Shown here one piece after another: positions 33,400 through 43,112 of a stretch of DNA of 64,000 nt; position 1 is the stretch's first letter, and every line of letters starts with the position of its first letter. A program made the position numbers and the translations under genes. This DNA comes from Neurospora crassa OR74A (lineage: Eukaryota > Ascomycota > Sordariomycetes > Sordariales > Sordariaceae), in the NCBI RefSeq assembly GCF_000182925.2, contig NC_026505.1:6014001-6078000 (forward strand), written 5' to 3'. A model generated the notes under the pieces. The model had not been told where the DNA came from. It ran no database searches and saw only the letters and a list, made by a program, of their open reading frames with translations.

Positions 33400-35121
33400 T
33401 TAGTATCCAGACGTGAAACTAGGAATATGCCCAAACCCTCCGATCCCTCTTGCTCTAGGAGTGAAACACCACCATCCCTCCAGCTCCAGCTCCATCCTCT
33501 TCACGGTGGTCTTGGCCCTGCGCCGCTGCTCTTCCTGCAAACATTCTGAATTCGCGTGCTTCAGCAGGACTCTCAACAACTTCACCGCCTCAAAGAGAAC
33601 GATGTACTTCTTGGCCGTGTCTGCCCTCTCAGCCACCTGATAGCGAACCACCAAATCCAATGGAGTCTTGCCGTCCCTGTCTTTGACTCCATCGACAGAC
33701 GCACCATGTTCCAGCAGGGCAATGATGATGGGAGTGCTGGCGGCCAAGCGCTTCTCGATCGGGGAAGCGATATTCTCGATTTGACAAGTATAAAAGTCGA
33801 AACTTGGGTGACTCAAGCGAGAAGGGTTATCATCGGGATAGACAGGGAGGTTGCAGCGAGTGAGAGCATGCAGAACGGTTTCGGAGCACGCGCCGGCTGT
33901 AACGTTTGGATCGGCACCCAAGTCCAGGAGGATGCGAACGAGTTCGAGGTGGCCCTTGGCCGCGGCCCGCTTGAGCGGTGTGTCGTTGGTGTACCAATGT
34001 GGGTTTCTGTAGACGGAGTTGACGCAATTGGGGTCTTGACGCGCTAGTCGTGCAAGGAACTGCTTCCGCCCGTCAAACCATTCGCTGCTCGTCGGCGAGT
34101 CGTTTGGCGGTTCTGGAGCAAAAACAGCGGCGTGGACGAGGGCCCCTTCGAGAGTGATGCCTGCTGCGCGGTAGACCTGTGCTTGGGACTCGGTCATCTC
34201 AAGGTCCATGTCGAGGAACATGGTGGCAACCGCCCATGAGCCATTGAGAGCGGCGTAAAAGACAGGCAAATCAGTGCGAGAAGCAGACTCAATAACGTGG
34301 GCTCCAGCCTTGAGCATATTCTTTATAAACGCAGGAGAGGCCATGGGAGAGCAAGCTGCGTAATGGAGCGATGTGAATCGGGACTCGATAGGAGTATCCA
34401 AGGAAGCATGTCGCCCTACATGCCGCAGAATCTCGAAAAATAGGTCGTGTTGGCCCGTGGCTGCTGCTGTGTGAAGAGCGACGGGTTCAGCATTTCCTTC
34501 TACAGCCCCTCGGTCGATGAGAAGTTGAGCCGTGGAGGAATGATGATGACACAGTGCCAAGCTGAGGGCGTCGTGGTTGAGGCTGCCGTGATTCTGGGAA
34601 ATGCGTCCAAGATCTGTCAAGAAGCCCTGTGGGATTTGTGGGTCCACACACTTGCAGAGGTTCTTGGAGGGCTCGTGCAAAGAAGCTCCATGGTCAAGAA
34701 GCCAGTCGACAGCTCCATTCTGTCCATTCATCGCGGCGAAGTGAAGAGGGCTGCCCTTGGCCGGCCCGGTAAAGATGCCAGTCTTTGTTGGAAAGGTGTA
34801 CTCTGGGCCTAATGGGTGAGGGCCCTCGGCCTTCACGGATGCTCCATGTGTTAGAGCTTTTTCCATCAGGGGGATTAAGCCGTGGTAAGCACCCCATCGC
34901 ATGGCCCTGTCCGGATTGCCATCTTGTCGGAAGAGGATGGGCTCGTAAGTGGCGCGGATGTGACGAGAAGTCTGTGCAAGGGATAAAAGTGTTGATATGC
35001 GGTCTTCACGATCGATCCTGGTGATGTCCAGGAGATGCTGATAGACGGTCAAGTGAAGCTCGTGAGGGAGGTACGAAAAGCAGTCTCGGTCCATTGTGAA
35101 AGTGCGTTGGAGTCGAATCAT
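33400..35121 (-). CDS. F-box / ankyrin-repeat protein 2
   Basis: The frame is open to 35487 but begins with a non-ATG triplet. I choose ATG at 35121 (MIRLQRTF) or 35094 (MDRDCFSYLP), directly before the F-box-like block SYLPHELHLTVYQHLL...LAQTSRHIR; from 35121 it has 573 residues. At least six ankyrin repeats follow, among them SPLHFAAMNGQNGAVDWLL, TPLKRAAAKGHLELVRILL and IIIALLEHGASVDGVKDRDG. Same domain order as the neighbour at 30182-31783 on the same strand, so they are likely old tandem paralogs; the sequences differ widely. Likely role: protein-protein recognition in a ubiquitin ligase. Upstream coding exons cannot be ruled out, as the open frame continues 122 codons. Confidence 0.8.
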   Translation of the reverse strand: MIRLQRTFTMDRDCFSYLPHELHLTVYQHLLDITRIDREDRISTLLSLAQTSRHIRATYEPILFRQDGNPDRAMRWGAYHGLIPLMEKALTHGASVKAEGPHPLGPEYTFPTKTGIFTGPAKGSPLHFAAMNGQNGAVDWLLDHGASLHEPSKNLCKCVDPQIPQGFLTDLGRISQNHGSLNHDALSLALCHHHSSTAQLLIDRGAVEGNAEPVALHTAAATGQHDLFFEILRHVGRHASLDTPIESRFTSLHYAACSPMASPAFIKNMLKAGAHVIESASRTDLPVFYAALNGSWAVATMFLDMDLEMTESQAQVYRAAGITLEGALVHAAVFAPEPPNDSPTSSEWFDGRKQFLARLARQDPNCVNSVYRNPHWYTNDTPLKRAAAKGHLELVRILLDLGADPNVTAGACSETVLHALTRCNLPVYPDDNPSRLSHPSFDFYTCQIENIASPIEKRLAASTPIIIALLEHGASVDGVKDRDGKTPLDLVVRYQVAERADTAKKYIVLFEAVKLLRVLLKHANSECLQEEQRRRAKTTVKRMELELEGWWCFTPRARGIGGFGHIPSFTSGY

Positions 35122-35653
35122 GGGCTGAAATGCTGGTACGAGATGATAACTTTCCGTTGAAGGACACCAAACATGATATACTTTCTCAGGCTTTGTCATA
35201 CCAAGGGTTTGCCCGGTGTCAAAGAACGGGAGGTTGTGGCCCTGGCGCATCACCTGACGACCCCAGGGCATGTCATTGACCTCGTGGACGATCGTGGGGT
35301 ACCTGCCAAGGGAGGAATTAGGTAAGTAGGTACTCATGTACCCTTGCCCAGCCCCCACCGGTGTGTCAATACCCCGCCCGCGGCCCCGGATTTTAGCGTC
35401 CGATTCGACGTCGAAATATTGGGGAAAAGTGCCCTGGTACCTGTCCGTCCGTTGGAGCGCCAGATCCAACCACGAAGCAGTGAGCACCCAAGTTTCGTGT
35501 CATTTTGCGTCTGGCACGCCATTGTCTGGGCAAATTTGACAGGTAGACTGAGATCCCCTAGACACCTGTCATACGAGCCTCTGCCGATCATTGAACAAAT
35601 CGGCGCCGTCCATGTTGTCCTTGTGATCAGCTCCTCCGTATAACCGCCTACCG
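35122..35653. other. Intergenic region
   Basis: Open in the minus-strand frame of the previous gene up to 35487 but without convincing protein character. A run of TAGGTA-like motifs lies near 35323-35337. Confidence 0.45.
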
Positions 35654-36736
35654 CTACTTCTCCAGAGGCTCCATCCTCTGAGCCGCTGCTGGCCGACTCT
35701 GTTCCTCGCGAATGCGGGCATCACAGACACCAGGGAATACGCAGTTGCATCCAATCTCATCTCCCCGCCTGATGGTTCTCATGGTGATGGAGTACCTCCC
35801 CTGTCGGTGTACCATTTCGCCATTGATGATGTCAGTCTTGCGAGACTTGATGCCATGCGTGTAGCCATAGCGCGCGGGGCCGGTCATGAGCAGGAGCGAA
35901 CGAGGAGGAAGCACAAGCTCCCACGACGGGTTTTCTGGCGACGGCTCTTCCGATTTACTTTGCACCGTCATCGTCGTCTGGCTGTCGGGAGCAGTCGCAG
36001 CGGATTCTGGGTTGGTACCAGATGCACCCTCCGTTTTGCTTTCTGATACTGACGACTGGAGAGATCTTCTAGGCAATCTCATCTTGCGGGCGTCGTTTGC
36101 ATCCGACAATCTGAACACCATGGGAACAGCACTTCCGTACGACAAGCTATACAGCGCTTCGCCGAACATGGAGTGCGTGTCCACGTGCGGCGGGATGCCG
36201 GCGCCAGGAGGGTAGTACTGTGCCGTGAACTGGTCGGGGAGGTAGTCTTGGACGGGCAGACGAGGGAGAAAGTCGGTGATGTACGAAGGCACCGGCGTGA
36301 AGCTTGTCTCGGAGGCGCCAAAGGTGGTGTAGTCGAAATGGTAGCCAAAGTGCTGGCTGATGCGTCTCTTGCCGTCCAGGCGAGGGTCGACGGCGTGGAA
36401 GGCGGCGATCATGGCGGCCTCCTCATCCTCCGTGATGAAGTCGTGGATGAGCAGCAGCCCAATGTCGTCCCATCTTTGGATCTTGGGATTCTCGGGATCC
36501 GTGACAGGAACGGGCGCCGAAGGCATGGTACGTGGTGTCGTGTAATGAGGCACGTATTCCCGCCGCGGTTTAATGAAGCGTCGTCGTTGATGGAGCAGAA
36601 TTTTGGCGGCGCTCCAAGCCAAACGCCCGCTGAAATTTTTGGCACAACGGTTTAGCGGCAGTGGGCACCTAAACGCGTAGGTTTTTGATTGGATGGCCCG
36701 TGCACTTGCGTCAATCGCCAGCAAAGTCAAGGCCAT
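35654..36736 (-). CDS. AlkB family 2-oxoglutarate/Fe(II) dioxygenase, ALKBH8-like
   Basis: ATG at 36736 gives 360 residues; a second ATG at residue 71 (36526, MPSAPVPV) would remove a basic, possibly organelle-targeting leader. The dioxygenase core is intact: metal ligands H184-x-D186 in GIPPHVDTHSMF and H294 in YGYTHGIKSRKTD, and 2-oxoglutarate-binding arginines in GRYSITMRTIRRG (R314, R320). Directly after it stands CNCVFPGVCD (330-339), which resembles the Cys motif that follows the AlkB domain in ALKBH8. AlkB enzymes hydroxylate or demethylate nucleic acid bases; ALKBH8 modifies wobble uridines of tRNA. Here the RNA-binding and methyltransferase domains of animal ALKBH8 are absent. A 50-residue Ser/Thr/Glu-rich insert (about 221-270) splits the core. 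Confidence 0.9.
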   Translation of the reverse strand: MALTLLAIDASARAIQSKTYAFRCPLPLNRCAKNFSGRLAWSAAKILLHQRRRFIKPRREYVPHYTTPRTMPSAPVPVTDPENPKIQRWDDIGLLLIHDFITEDEEAAMIAAFHAVDPRLDGKRRISQHFGYHFDYTTFGASETSFTPVPSYITDFLPRLPVQDYLPDQFTAQYYPPGAGIPPHVDTHSMFGEALYSLSYGSAVPMVFRLSDANDARKMRLPRRSLQSSVSESKTEGASGTNPESAATAPDSQTTMTVQSKSEEPSPENPSWELVLPPRSLLLMTGPARYGYTHGIKSRKTDIINGEMVHRQGRYSITMRTIRRGDEIGCNCVFPGVCDARIREEQSRPAAAQRMEPLEK

Positions 36737-37910
36737 CTTGGGAGATGTCGGTCAAGGTCGCTTGATTGTGAAGGAGATGGGTGAACTACCGAACAGTGTA
36801 AGAGTGATAAGGTAGATGTATAGTTCTATGCAATGGTTGAGATGATCTAAAGAAGAAAGATAACAATCGAGCGTGGGCACATGGGCGCCTTGAACCATTA
36901 TGTCCGGCAACACCAGCGTTGCATCGCGATCATCACGGCTGCAGATTGGCAGGAAAATGTATGAATTGTAGGATCGCGATTTTGTCCAAAGCAGAAAAAT
37001 AACTACAGACAAATGGAATTGAACAAAGACAACTATTAAGTTTCGGGTTGAAGAGGGGATGTCATTTGGAAAGAAACCATCCATGACATGATAAATTGGG
37101 TCAGCATTCGTTGTTCCGAGAAAAAATCAATTGCGCACTTGATCAAAATCCAGCAGTTTCCCCTCTGGACGTGCGTCGCTCATCACAAGCGGCATTTGGA
37201 TGCAAACCCACTCCACAAATTGCACGGCCATGAAGACGCTCCTTCCAGCTTCAATCAAGTGGACAACAAGGTGCTCGAACCTGTAAACATCGCGGCTTCC
37301 AAAAATGGAAGTCTTCAGCTCCCCAAGCGATCCAGTCACAATACCTACCACCTGTATTACCAGGTTCCACGAGGGGCGGAGGGTATCTGAGTGAATGATA
37401 CAGGCAACGGAAGTGCTGACGAAGGACTTCATCGACCTGTCTACCAAGACTGCGGAACTTCAATAGCACAGCACAGCTGGCACAGCAATGATGGACAACC
37501 TGACCTACGAAGTGACGAGATCAGCTAGAGGTACCTAGCAGTGCCAGCAAACTGTCCAGATGGGACGAACCTGAAATGCAGCAACGTGAATAATAGTGAC
37601 TCCCAACACACAATAGCAACCCAACACTCCAGAATGGCGGAAAAAAAAAACGCACGAGGTTCTTAGGCCAGACATCCGAGTCACTCCCTGGTGAAGTGCG
37701 CGCACCTTCCTCCAAAATGCCAGTATAAAATTACCGATCTGGTCATCGTCAAGGCAAGAACTTTCCTCTCAGAACCCACAACCGTCAAACCCCCACAGTC
37801 CCTCTGTCGATAACCCAGTCGAGACTCGACCAAACACGCGTCTTCCAAGTCACAAGCAAGACCAACAATCACCGGGAACAAAAAAAAGGAAACAAAACAT
37901 CAAAACCTCA
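36737..37910. other. Intergenic region
   Basis: Holds a TATA box at 37724-37730 for the next gene and a GGTACC palindrome at 37530-37535. A 106-codon minus-strand frame (37127-37447) starts without ATG at its end and shows no known motif. Confidence 0.5.
37724..37730 (+). promoter_or_regulatory. TATA box of charged-helix gene A
   Basis: TATAAAA, 187 bases before the ATG at 37911; similar placement to the TATA-like boxes of genes B, C and D. Confidence 0.5.
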
Positions 37911-38159
37911 ATGACCAACATGTCCAACGCTCTTACCCAACATGATCCCATCATGCAGTACGTCACTTACTTCTTGCCTAGACCTCTCGTACACTTTCAG
38001 ATCAATACTGACCATGCCATGCATCACCTATCCAGGTCTTACAAAAAGAGACGTCTAGCCGAGGAAGCGGAGAGACAGAGGGAGAAGAGAAGGCAGGAGC
38101 GGGAGAAGCAGAAGAAGGCGAAAGAGCTGGAGAAGGAAGCTGCCAAGACGAACAAGTAA
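37911..38159 (+). CDS. Charged-helix small protein A
   Basis: Exon 1 37911-37957 (MTNMSNALTQHDPIM), intron 37958-38035 (78 nt; donor GTACGT, branch CTGAC, acceptor ATCCAG, phase 2), exon 2 38036-38159; 56 residues. Exon 2 encodes one long, almost uninterrupted charged helix (RRLAEEAERQREKRRQEREK...) rich in Glu, Lys, Arg and Ala. The intron would also be readable in frame, but its splice signals are very good. No known domain. First of four tandem plus-strand genes with the same design; likely a soluble single-helix or coiled-coil protein. Function unknown. Confidence 0.7.
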   Translation: MTNMSNALTQHDPIMQYVTYFLPRPLVHFQINTDHAMHHLSRSYKKRRLAEEAERQREKRRQEREKQKKAKELEKEAAKTNK

Positions 38160-38759
38160 TCTCAACTCGTCTTGCTGAGGATGCACCTTCCTAGTTCTAC
38201 TCCTTCTGTGGCGGTGATGAGCAGAAAGTGAGGGGAACTTGATGATCGATCAAGCAATCATTGATGTTGTTTGCGATGTCTCCATGATGGAATCAATCAG
38301 GGAGGGAGGAAGGGGGAAAGTGAGGGATGACAACAAGTCTGGAACTTTACAGCGACGGGAGGTAGAGATACTGAAGGTAGTTGGTTCCAGACCTGGCAAC
38401 TGAACCCGACGAGGCCAGATGAAGTCCGACAACACAGTTTGCGCGTCAAAGGAACGAAGTCTCGATACCCGTTACATGATATGGTCATGGCAAACGTGAT
38501 TCATGTGTGATAGGTCAAGTGTCCAAGATGGCCAATCTCTGTGTTTTCTGAACCGATTGCTTGAAGCTCGATGGAGAATATCACAACTATAAGACTTCCT
38601 TCCTTCCAACCATGACCAGTGACAAAGCTCCATCATCACCATCAAAGCAAAGTGACAAAATATCCCAACCTCCAAACCTACCCACACTATCGACGCCCAT
38701 CTTTGACCTACCCACATCTCACAAGTCAACCAACCACCCAACCCACTTCACCCACCAAA
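38160..38759. other. Intergenic region with TATA-like box
   Basis: Contains CTATAAG at 38587-38593, 173 bases before the next ATG. Nothing else seen. Confidence 0.45.
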
Positions 38760-39095
38760 ATGCCCATCCGGTACGTACCCACACCCCACACCCACTCACC
38801 CACCCACCCACAGTCTCCCCCCCCTTTCCACTTCTTTTCCCTTTACTATCAATCCCCAAACCCAAGACTAACCTCCCTTTCTTACACAAAATCCAGCAGA
38901 CCAGGCTCCCCCAACGCCACGGAAGGCGGCCGCCCAGACGGTCGGAACGAAAGGACGACTGAGGAAGCAGCCAAGAGAGCAAAGGAGGAGAGAGACCAAA
39001 AGAATAATAATGGTTTCAAGCTCGAGGCAACTGAGAATAAGGAGAAGGAAGAGAAGAAAGACGAAAAGAAAGAGGAAGGGGATGGTTCCAAGTAG
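38760..39095 (+). CDS. Charged-helix small protein B
   Basis: Exon 1 is only 11 bases, 38760-38770 (MPI plus two bases); intron 38771-38896 (126 nt; donor GTACGT, branch CTAAC, acceptor ATCCAG, phase 2); exon 2 38897-39095; 69 residues. The first third is polar (RPGSPNATEGGRPDGRNE), the rest an E/K-rich helix (TTEEAAKRAKEERDQ...KEKEEKKDEKKEEGDG). No signal peptide or hydrophobic segment. Same intron phase and donor as A, C and D. Function unknown. Confidence 0.65.
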   Translation: MPIRYVPTPHTHSPTHPQSPPPFHFFSLYYQSPNPRLTSLSYTKSSRPGSPNATEGGRPDGRNERTTEEAAKRAKEERDQKNNNGFKLEATENKEKEEKKDEKKEEGDGSK

Positions 39096-40119
39096 TAGGA
39101 GTGTCTCTAAGGATTCAGTGATGGTTCTTTGGTTGCAGTGGATGTTGGTGTGGGGAGAGAAAGGGGGGTGGTGGAGTGATGGGATGTTGTTGGATCTAGA
39201 CTGATGACGGGTGGTGGAATTGATATGACGATGAGGCAAGGAAGGAAAGGGAGGTAAGGGGTAGAGAATACTAACCTAGTTAGGGCGCGTTGCTTTGTGG
39301 AATTGTGACTTTTTAGAGTTGCCTTGCTCAAACTGGTGTTTACCTTGTCTTAGTAAACGAAAGAATACTCTCATCGCTACCTCTACTGATTGTCTTGGAA
39401 TATGAACCTTCAGTCAGTTACATGGCGATGAGACCAATGAGCCGATTGGTACTTGTATCGTACCCATCTGACATAGCGAAGGAAACATGCCAGATCCATG
39501 GGATGAGTAACTCTAATGAAGTGGAAAACGAGGACTTGCGAGCAAACAAGGGAAGGAAAAAAACCCCTTTACTCGACTCGCCTTGGAAATCGATTTAGTG
39601 CTTGCTTGGACGTTACTTACCTTGTGTGCTACGAGGCTGGAATCTGAATGGGACTGATTGTGCGTTGCAGGACCACGAGGGGAGTCAAGTATGACGACGT
39701 GACAAGCAACTTGAACAGACTGCAGGAAAATGAACCGAAAGGTCTAGAATTTAGGGATTGCTCGAGAATTACTGCTCAAGTATGATGAACAAGAGACAAA
39801 CAAGCCCCTTGCTTGCGTGACTGACCGATGATGGTGATGCACGCTCCTGGATCCTGACATCCCAACCGGATGAAGCATGGCAAATACCTAAGGTAACTTC
39901 GCACACGCCCGCACACAGTTCCGTGAAGCAGAGCAGTTTGCCCCAGGGCAAAAGGTATAAAGATCATGGCCATGCACTAGTTCGTTGCTTCCTTTTTTCA
40001 CTTCTTTCATCATCCACAAAGCCTCAAACAGAAAAGCAAGAACCACTGAACAAGCTTCACCAAAAGCACACATCTCAAGACCAACAACAACAAAGAATCC
40101 AAAGACAAAACAGCAAAAA
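39096..40119. other. Intergenic region with TATA box
   Basis: Contains TATAAAG at 39956-39962, 164 bases before the next ATG, in a ten-base context GTATAAAGAT that is repeated before gene D. No other gene seen. Confidence 0.5.
39956..39962 (+). promoter_or_regulatory. TATA box of charged-helix gene C
   Basis: TATAAAG within GTATAAAGAT; identical ten bases stand before gene D at 40981-40990. Confidence 0.5.
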
Positions 40120-40412
40120 ATGTCTGACAACAAGTACGTCCCGGACTACCTGCCCCCCTTCCATCATCCACTCACTGTTTCTTGCTCTTTGCCTTGTTCG
40201 CTCTGTACGTAGACCGCACACTAATGGCTTTGTTTCCCAGCGACGCTGCTAAGAAGGAAGAGGAGAAGAGGAAGAAGAGAGAGGAAACTGCTAAGAAATT
40301 GATAGCGGATGAGGAGAAGAGACAGGAGGCGATCAGGAAGGCCTGTGCACATATGCAAGCGAAAATCGACAAGCAGAAGGCGGAGGAGGCTGCTAAGAAG
40401 CAGAGCAAGTAG
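40120..40412 (+). CDS. Charged-helix small protein C
   Basis: Exon 1 40120-40133 (MSDN plus two bases), intron 40134-40240 (107 nt; donor GTACGT, CTAAT branch, acceptor TTCCCAG, phase 2), exon 2 40241-40412; 61 residues. Exon 2 encodes DAAKKEEEKRKKREETAKKL and continues as a charged helix to the C terminus, with a single Cys (KACAHMQ). Adenine-rich leader before the ATG. Function unknown; a single-alpha-helix, coiled-coil or stress-protective disordered protein is possible. Confidence 0.7.
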
Positions 40413-41106
40413 ACTTGTTGTGATGCTTGCACGGATCAGCATGGCCAGCCAGCCTTGGATGTTGAGCATGACGGGGGTTTTGATAAAGTCTGGTGATGAT
40501 TCCGTGAGAATCGGTGGGATATATGACTAAGGATTGAGAAGAAGACCTTCTGGATGAGACAGGAAAGGGAAAAAAGATGTTTGCTAGGTTGAGTTGTAGG
40601 TTGGCTCACGCAAGCTAGAAAGTGATCAAGAACCAAATTGTTGCATCGGCGTTCGTTGACTTGCCCGAGGCATCTGTTTGCGGCTTGTGAAGCTAGGTAG
40701 CTTCTCGCAATGAACCTTTAGTGTCTCTCTTGTTCTTTGGTAAGCTGCCCTCATTGTATCTGTAAGCCAATCAGCAAAACCGTGCTACATGGCGATGTCG
40801 TGGATCGCTCCAGAAATATCGTTGGCGTATGCCCCTCGCCTGCACTTGTTGAAACAAGATGAAGTCAAGACCATGACGCATGCTGCTTCCAGACCTCGGA
40901 GGCCAAACATTCTCAAGCAAGACAAACGGCCTTTTGAGGGGAACGTCCAAGGTCCTGATGCTGTCCAACTGAGGGCGGACGTATAAAGATTCTTGTCCTG
41001 CTGCTTGTCAGTGTCTTGCTTCTATTACCATCATCAGCAAATTATCCATCACAGTATAACGCATACCTTCTTTTCGAGCCCACACACACTAATCAGAGCC
41101 GCAAAC
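40413..41106. other. Intergenic region with TATA box
   Basis: Contains TATAAAG at 40982-40988, 125 bases before the next ATG. Nothing else seen. Confidence 0.5.
40982..40988 (+). promoter_or_regulatory. TATA box of charged-helix gene D
   Basis: TATAAAG in the same GTATAAAGAT context as gene C. Confidence 0.5.
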
Positions 41107-41373
41107 ATGGTGTACTCCGACAACAGGTACGTCCGCTACTCATCCTTTGAACACGAGCACCCAAAGGAACTAACCTCTGCTCTCCTCAGTGTCGATTCCC
41201 AAGCCAAAATGCAAAAGGCTTTGGAAGACGAGCAAAAGAAGGCGAAAGAGGAAGAGGAGAGAAAGAAAAAAGAAGTAGAAGAGGAGGAGAAGAAGAGAAT
41301 GGAGGAAGAAAGGGCGAGGCAGGCACGGGTCCAAAATACGTATACTTTTACTGTTCTGGTGAAGAAGGCGTGA
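41107..41373 (+). CDS. Charged-helix small protein D
   Basis: Exon 1 41107-41126 (MVYSDN plus two bases), intron 41127-41189 (63 nt; donor GTACGT, branch CTAAC, acceptor CTCAG, phase 2), exon 2 41190-41373; 67 residues. After SVDSQAKMQKALEDEQKK comes a near-pure E/K/R helix and a short C-terminal tail ending TFTVLVKKA, whose hydrophobic strand sets it apart from A-C. Exon 1 shares SDN with gene C. A hairpin with arms ATCCCG/CGGGAT (41411-41416, 41424-41429) lies just after the stop. Function unknown. Confidence 0.7.
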   Translation: MVYSDNRYVRYSSFEHEHPKELTSALLSVDSQAKMQKALEDEQKKAKEEEERKKKEVEEEEKKRMEEERARQARVQNTYTFTVLVKKA

Positions 41374-42805
41374 TGTCCCCGCGTGGGGGGTTCGAACGAC
41401 TCAGACGGGGATCCCGTGATGAGCGGGATTGAGGTGGTATCGTTCGGAGGTGAGCCCAACGAGTAGGTAGGGTTGCAGTCAAATGCAAGTGGAAGGTCGG
41501 CTAGGGCTGAGCTGACTGCTTGCTGAGTGAGCTTGGCGATGGGACATGGGTCGTTTGACGGAACGGCAGAGATAGGCTCGTAGAAAGGGGAATGATGCCG
41601 AGAGGGAACGGAACTATTGATGATGGAGAGTGATTCTGTCCAGGTTGTAAGCACTGTGCAGTGGCGTGTTCTGGTTCGCTACCATCCAAGATGTGAGATG
41701 GTCCTGCTATTAATTTCATGGCTACTATTAATTCGACAAAAAAATTCTCGAACCCTCCTGCATTCGTGATTTCCTGCATCGCATCACGCAACCTGGAGCG
41801 AGCGTGGAAGCTGCGACGGGCGCTGCTTCCCTCGACACAAGGCAAGCTTGCCCTTTGCCGGCAGCCTCCAGTCCCATAGGGATCGGGTATCTTGTTATGC
41901 CATTTATCGAGTTCCTCATCATTTTGATAAATTTGAAGAAGCCGAAAATAAAGACCTGGTTAATGTCAGCTGTCGAGTTATTGTGTTCGACGACGAAGGC
42001 AGTCCCTGCAGGAAGTGGAATGCAAGCCGTCCCGCGCCCTTGGGACAACCACCTAGAGGTACCTACGCTTTCCTCAAGCGCCATCATCCGTCAGAACACG
42101 GCTCAAAAGTGCTGGGAGTTCGCTTGCACGACGTTGCGCAAAATTCGATCCCCGCCTGAAGTGGCACACTTCATTCGTATTCTTTTTAGGAAAACCCATT
42201 GCCTGTGTTGCCCACACCGAGTTGTGCCGAAAGACTGCAGTGAAATCCGATGTCTTCGAATGATACATACATAGTAGATACAGTCTTGACATTGGGCAGG
42301 CAGAGCGCTGTTAGGTAGGAGTTGCAGGCTTGGTACGGATCCCCACCATGGCTGTTACGGTACTAACAAGCCGATGCAGCTGTGAGTAAGCAACCAAGGA
42401 CACTCGCTCAATTGCTCCATGTTGGAACTAGGCGAGCAGTTCAAAATGGTGGGTAGATTGATTTCAGGTTGATGATTAGCAAATAGCATCTTTCAATCAT
42501 TATACACAATGTTTTGTCTTGCTCCAACAAACTGCGGTTGGCGGTTGGCGGTTAGGTCCGTACCAGCTTCACGGCAGCCGAATTACCACCAAGGGGAAGT
42601 ACCGACGGCAACCTGGAAATGACCAACAAAAGTTACCTACATTAGGTACCTACCTCTACTTCTCTTTTCCTCCTGTAAGATGAAATGGCGTTACACTATT
42701 GGTGTAAAATTACTTACATAGCCCCATAAGCCACAGCGACTACCTCCACTGGAACTTGGGTTCCTCCACGGTTGTGACAGGGCATACAGATGCCTGGACG
42801 TGGGG

Positions 42806-42826
42806 GCCGCCGCCGCCGCCGCCGCC
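42806..42826 (+). repeat. (GCC)7 microsatellite
   Basis: Seven perfect GCC units. Confidence 0.9.
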
Positions 42827-43098
42827 CTCGGACAGCCCGACGTCATGGCCATTACCACGGATTGAAACCAATATGCCAAGCCATCACCAACAACCCAAAA
42901 ACCATCACCAACATGGAAGTTGCAGATTGATTGAAAGTATGCTTCAACAACCTTCAAGACCATGCCTCTCCGAATCCGATCACTTTAGGGCATTGCCGGA
43001 GTCAATTGACCTATACAATGGCAACCGCGAACTTCGAAGCGCAAGAACAAGATTTCCACATCCCTCCGAGACCCTGACAGGAGGAGGGTCCGAGGCCG

Positions 43099-43112
43099 GT
43101 GTGTGTGTGTGT
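43099..43112 (+). repeat. (GT)7 microsatellite
   Basis: Short alternating GT run in noncoding sequence. Confidence 0.8.

Noticed and set aside
37127-37447. 106-codon minus-strand frame
   Set aside because: Its 5' end is not ATG, no motif, no splice context, and no paralog in the window.
41136-41654. 172-codon minus-strand frame over charged-helix gene D
   Set aside because: Ser/Phe-rich antisense shadow of an E/K-rich coding exon.
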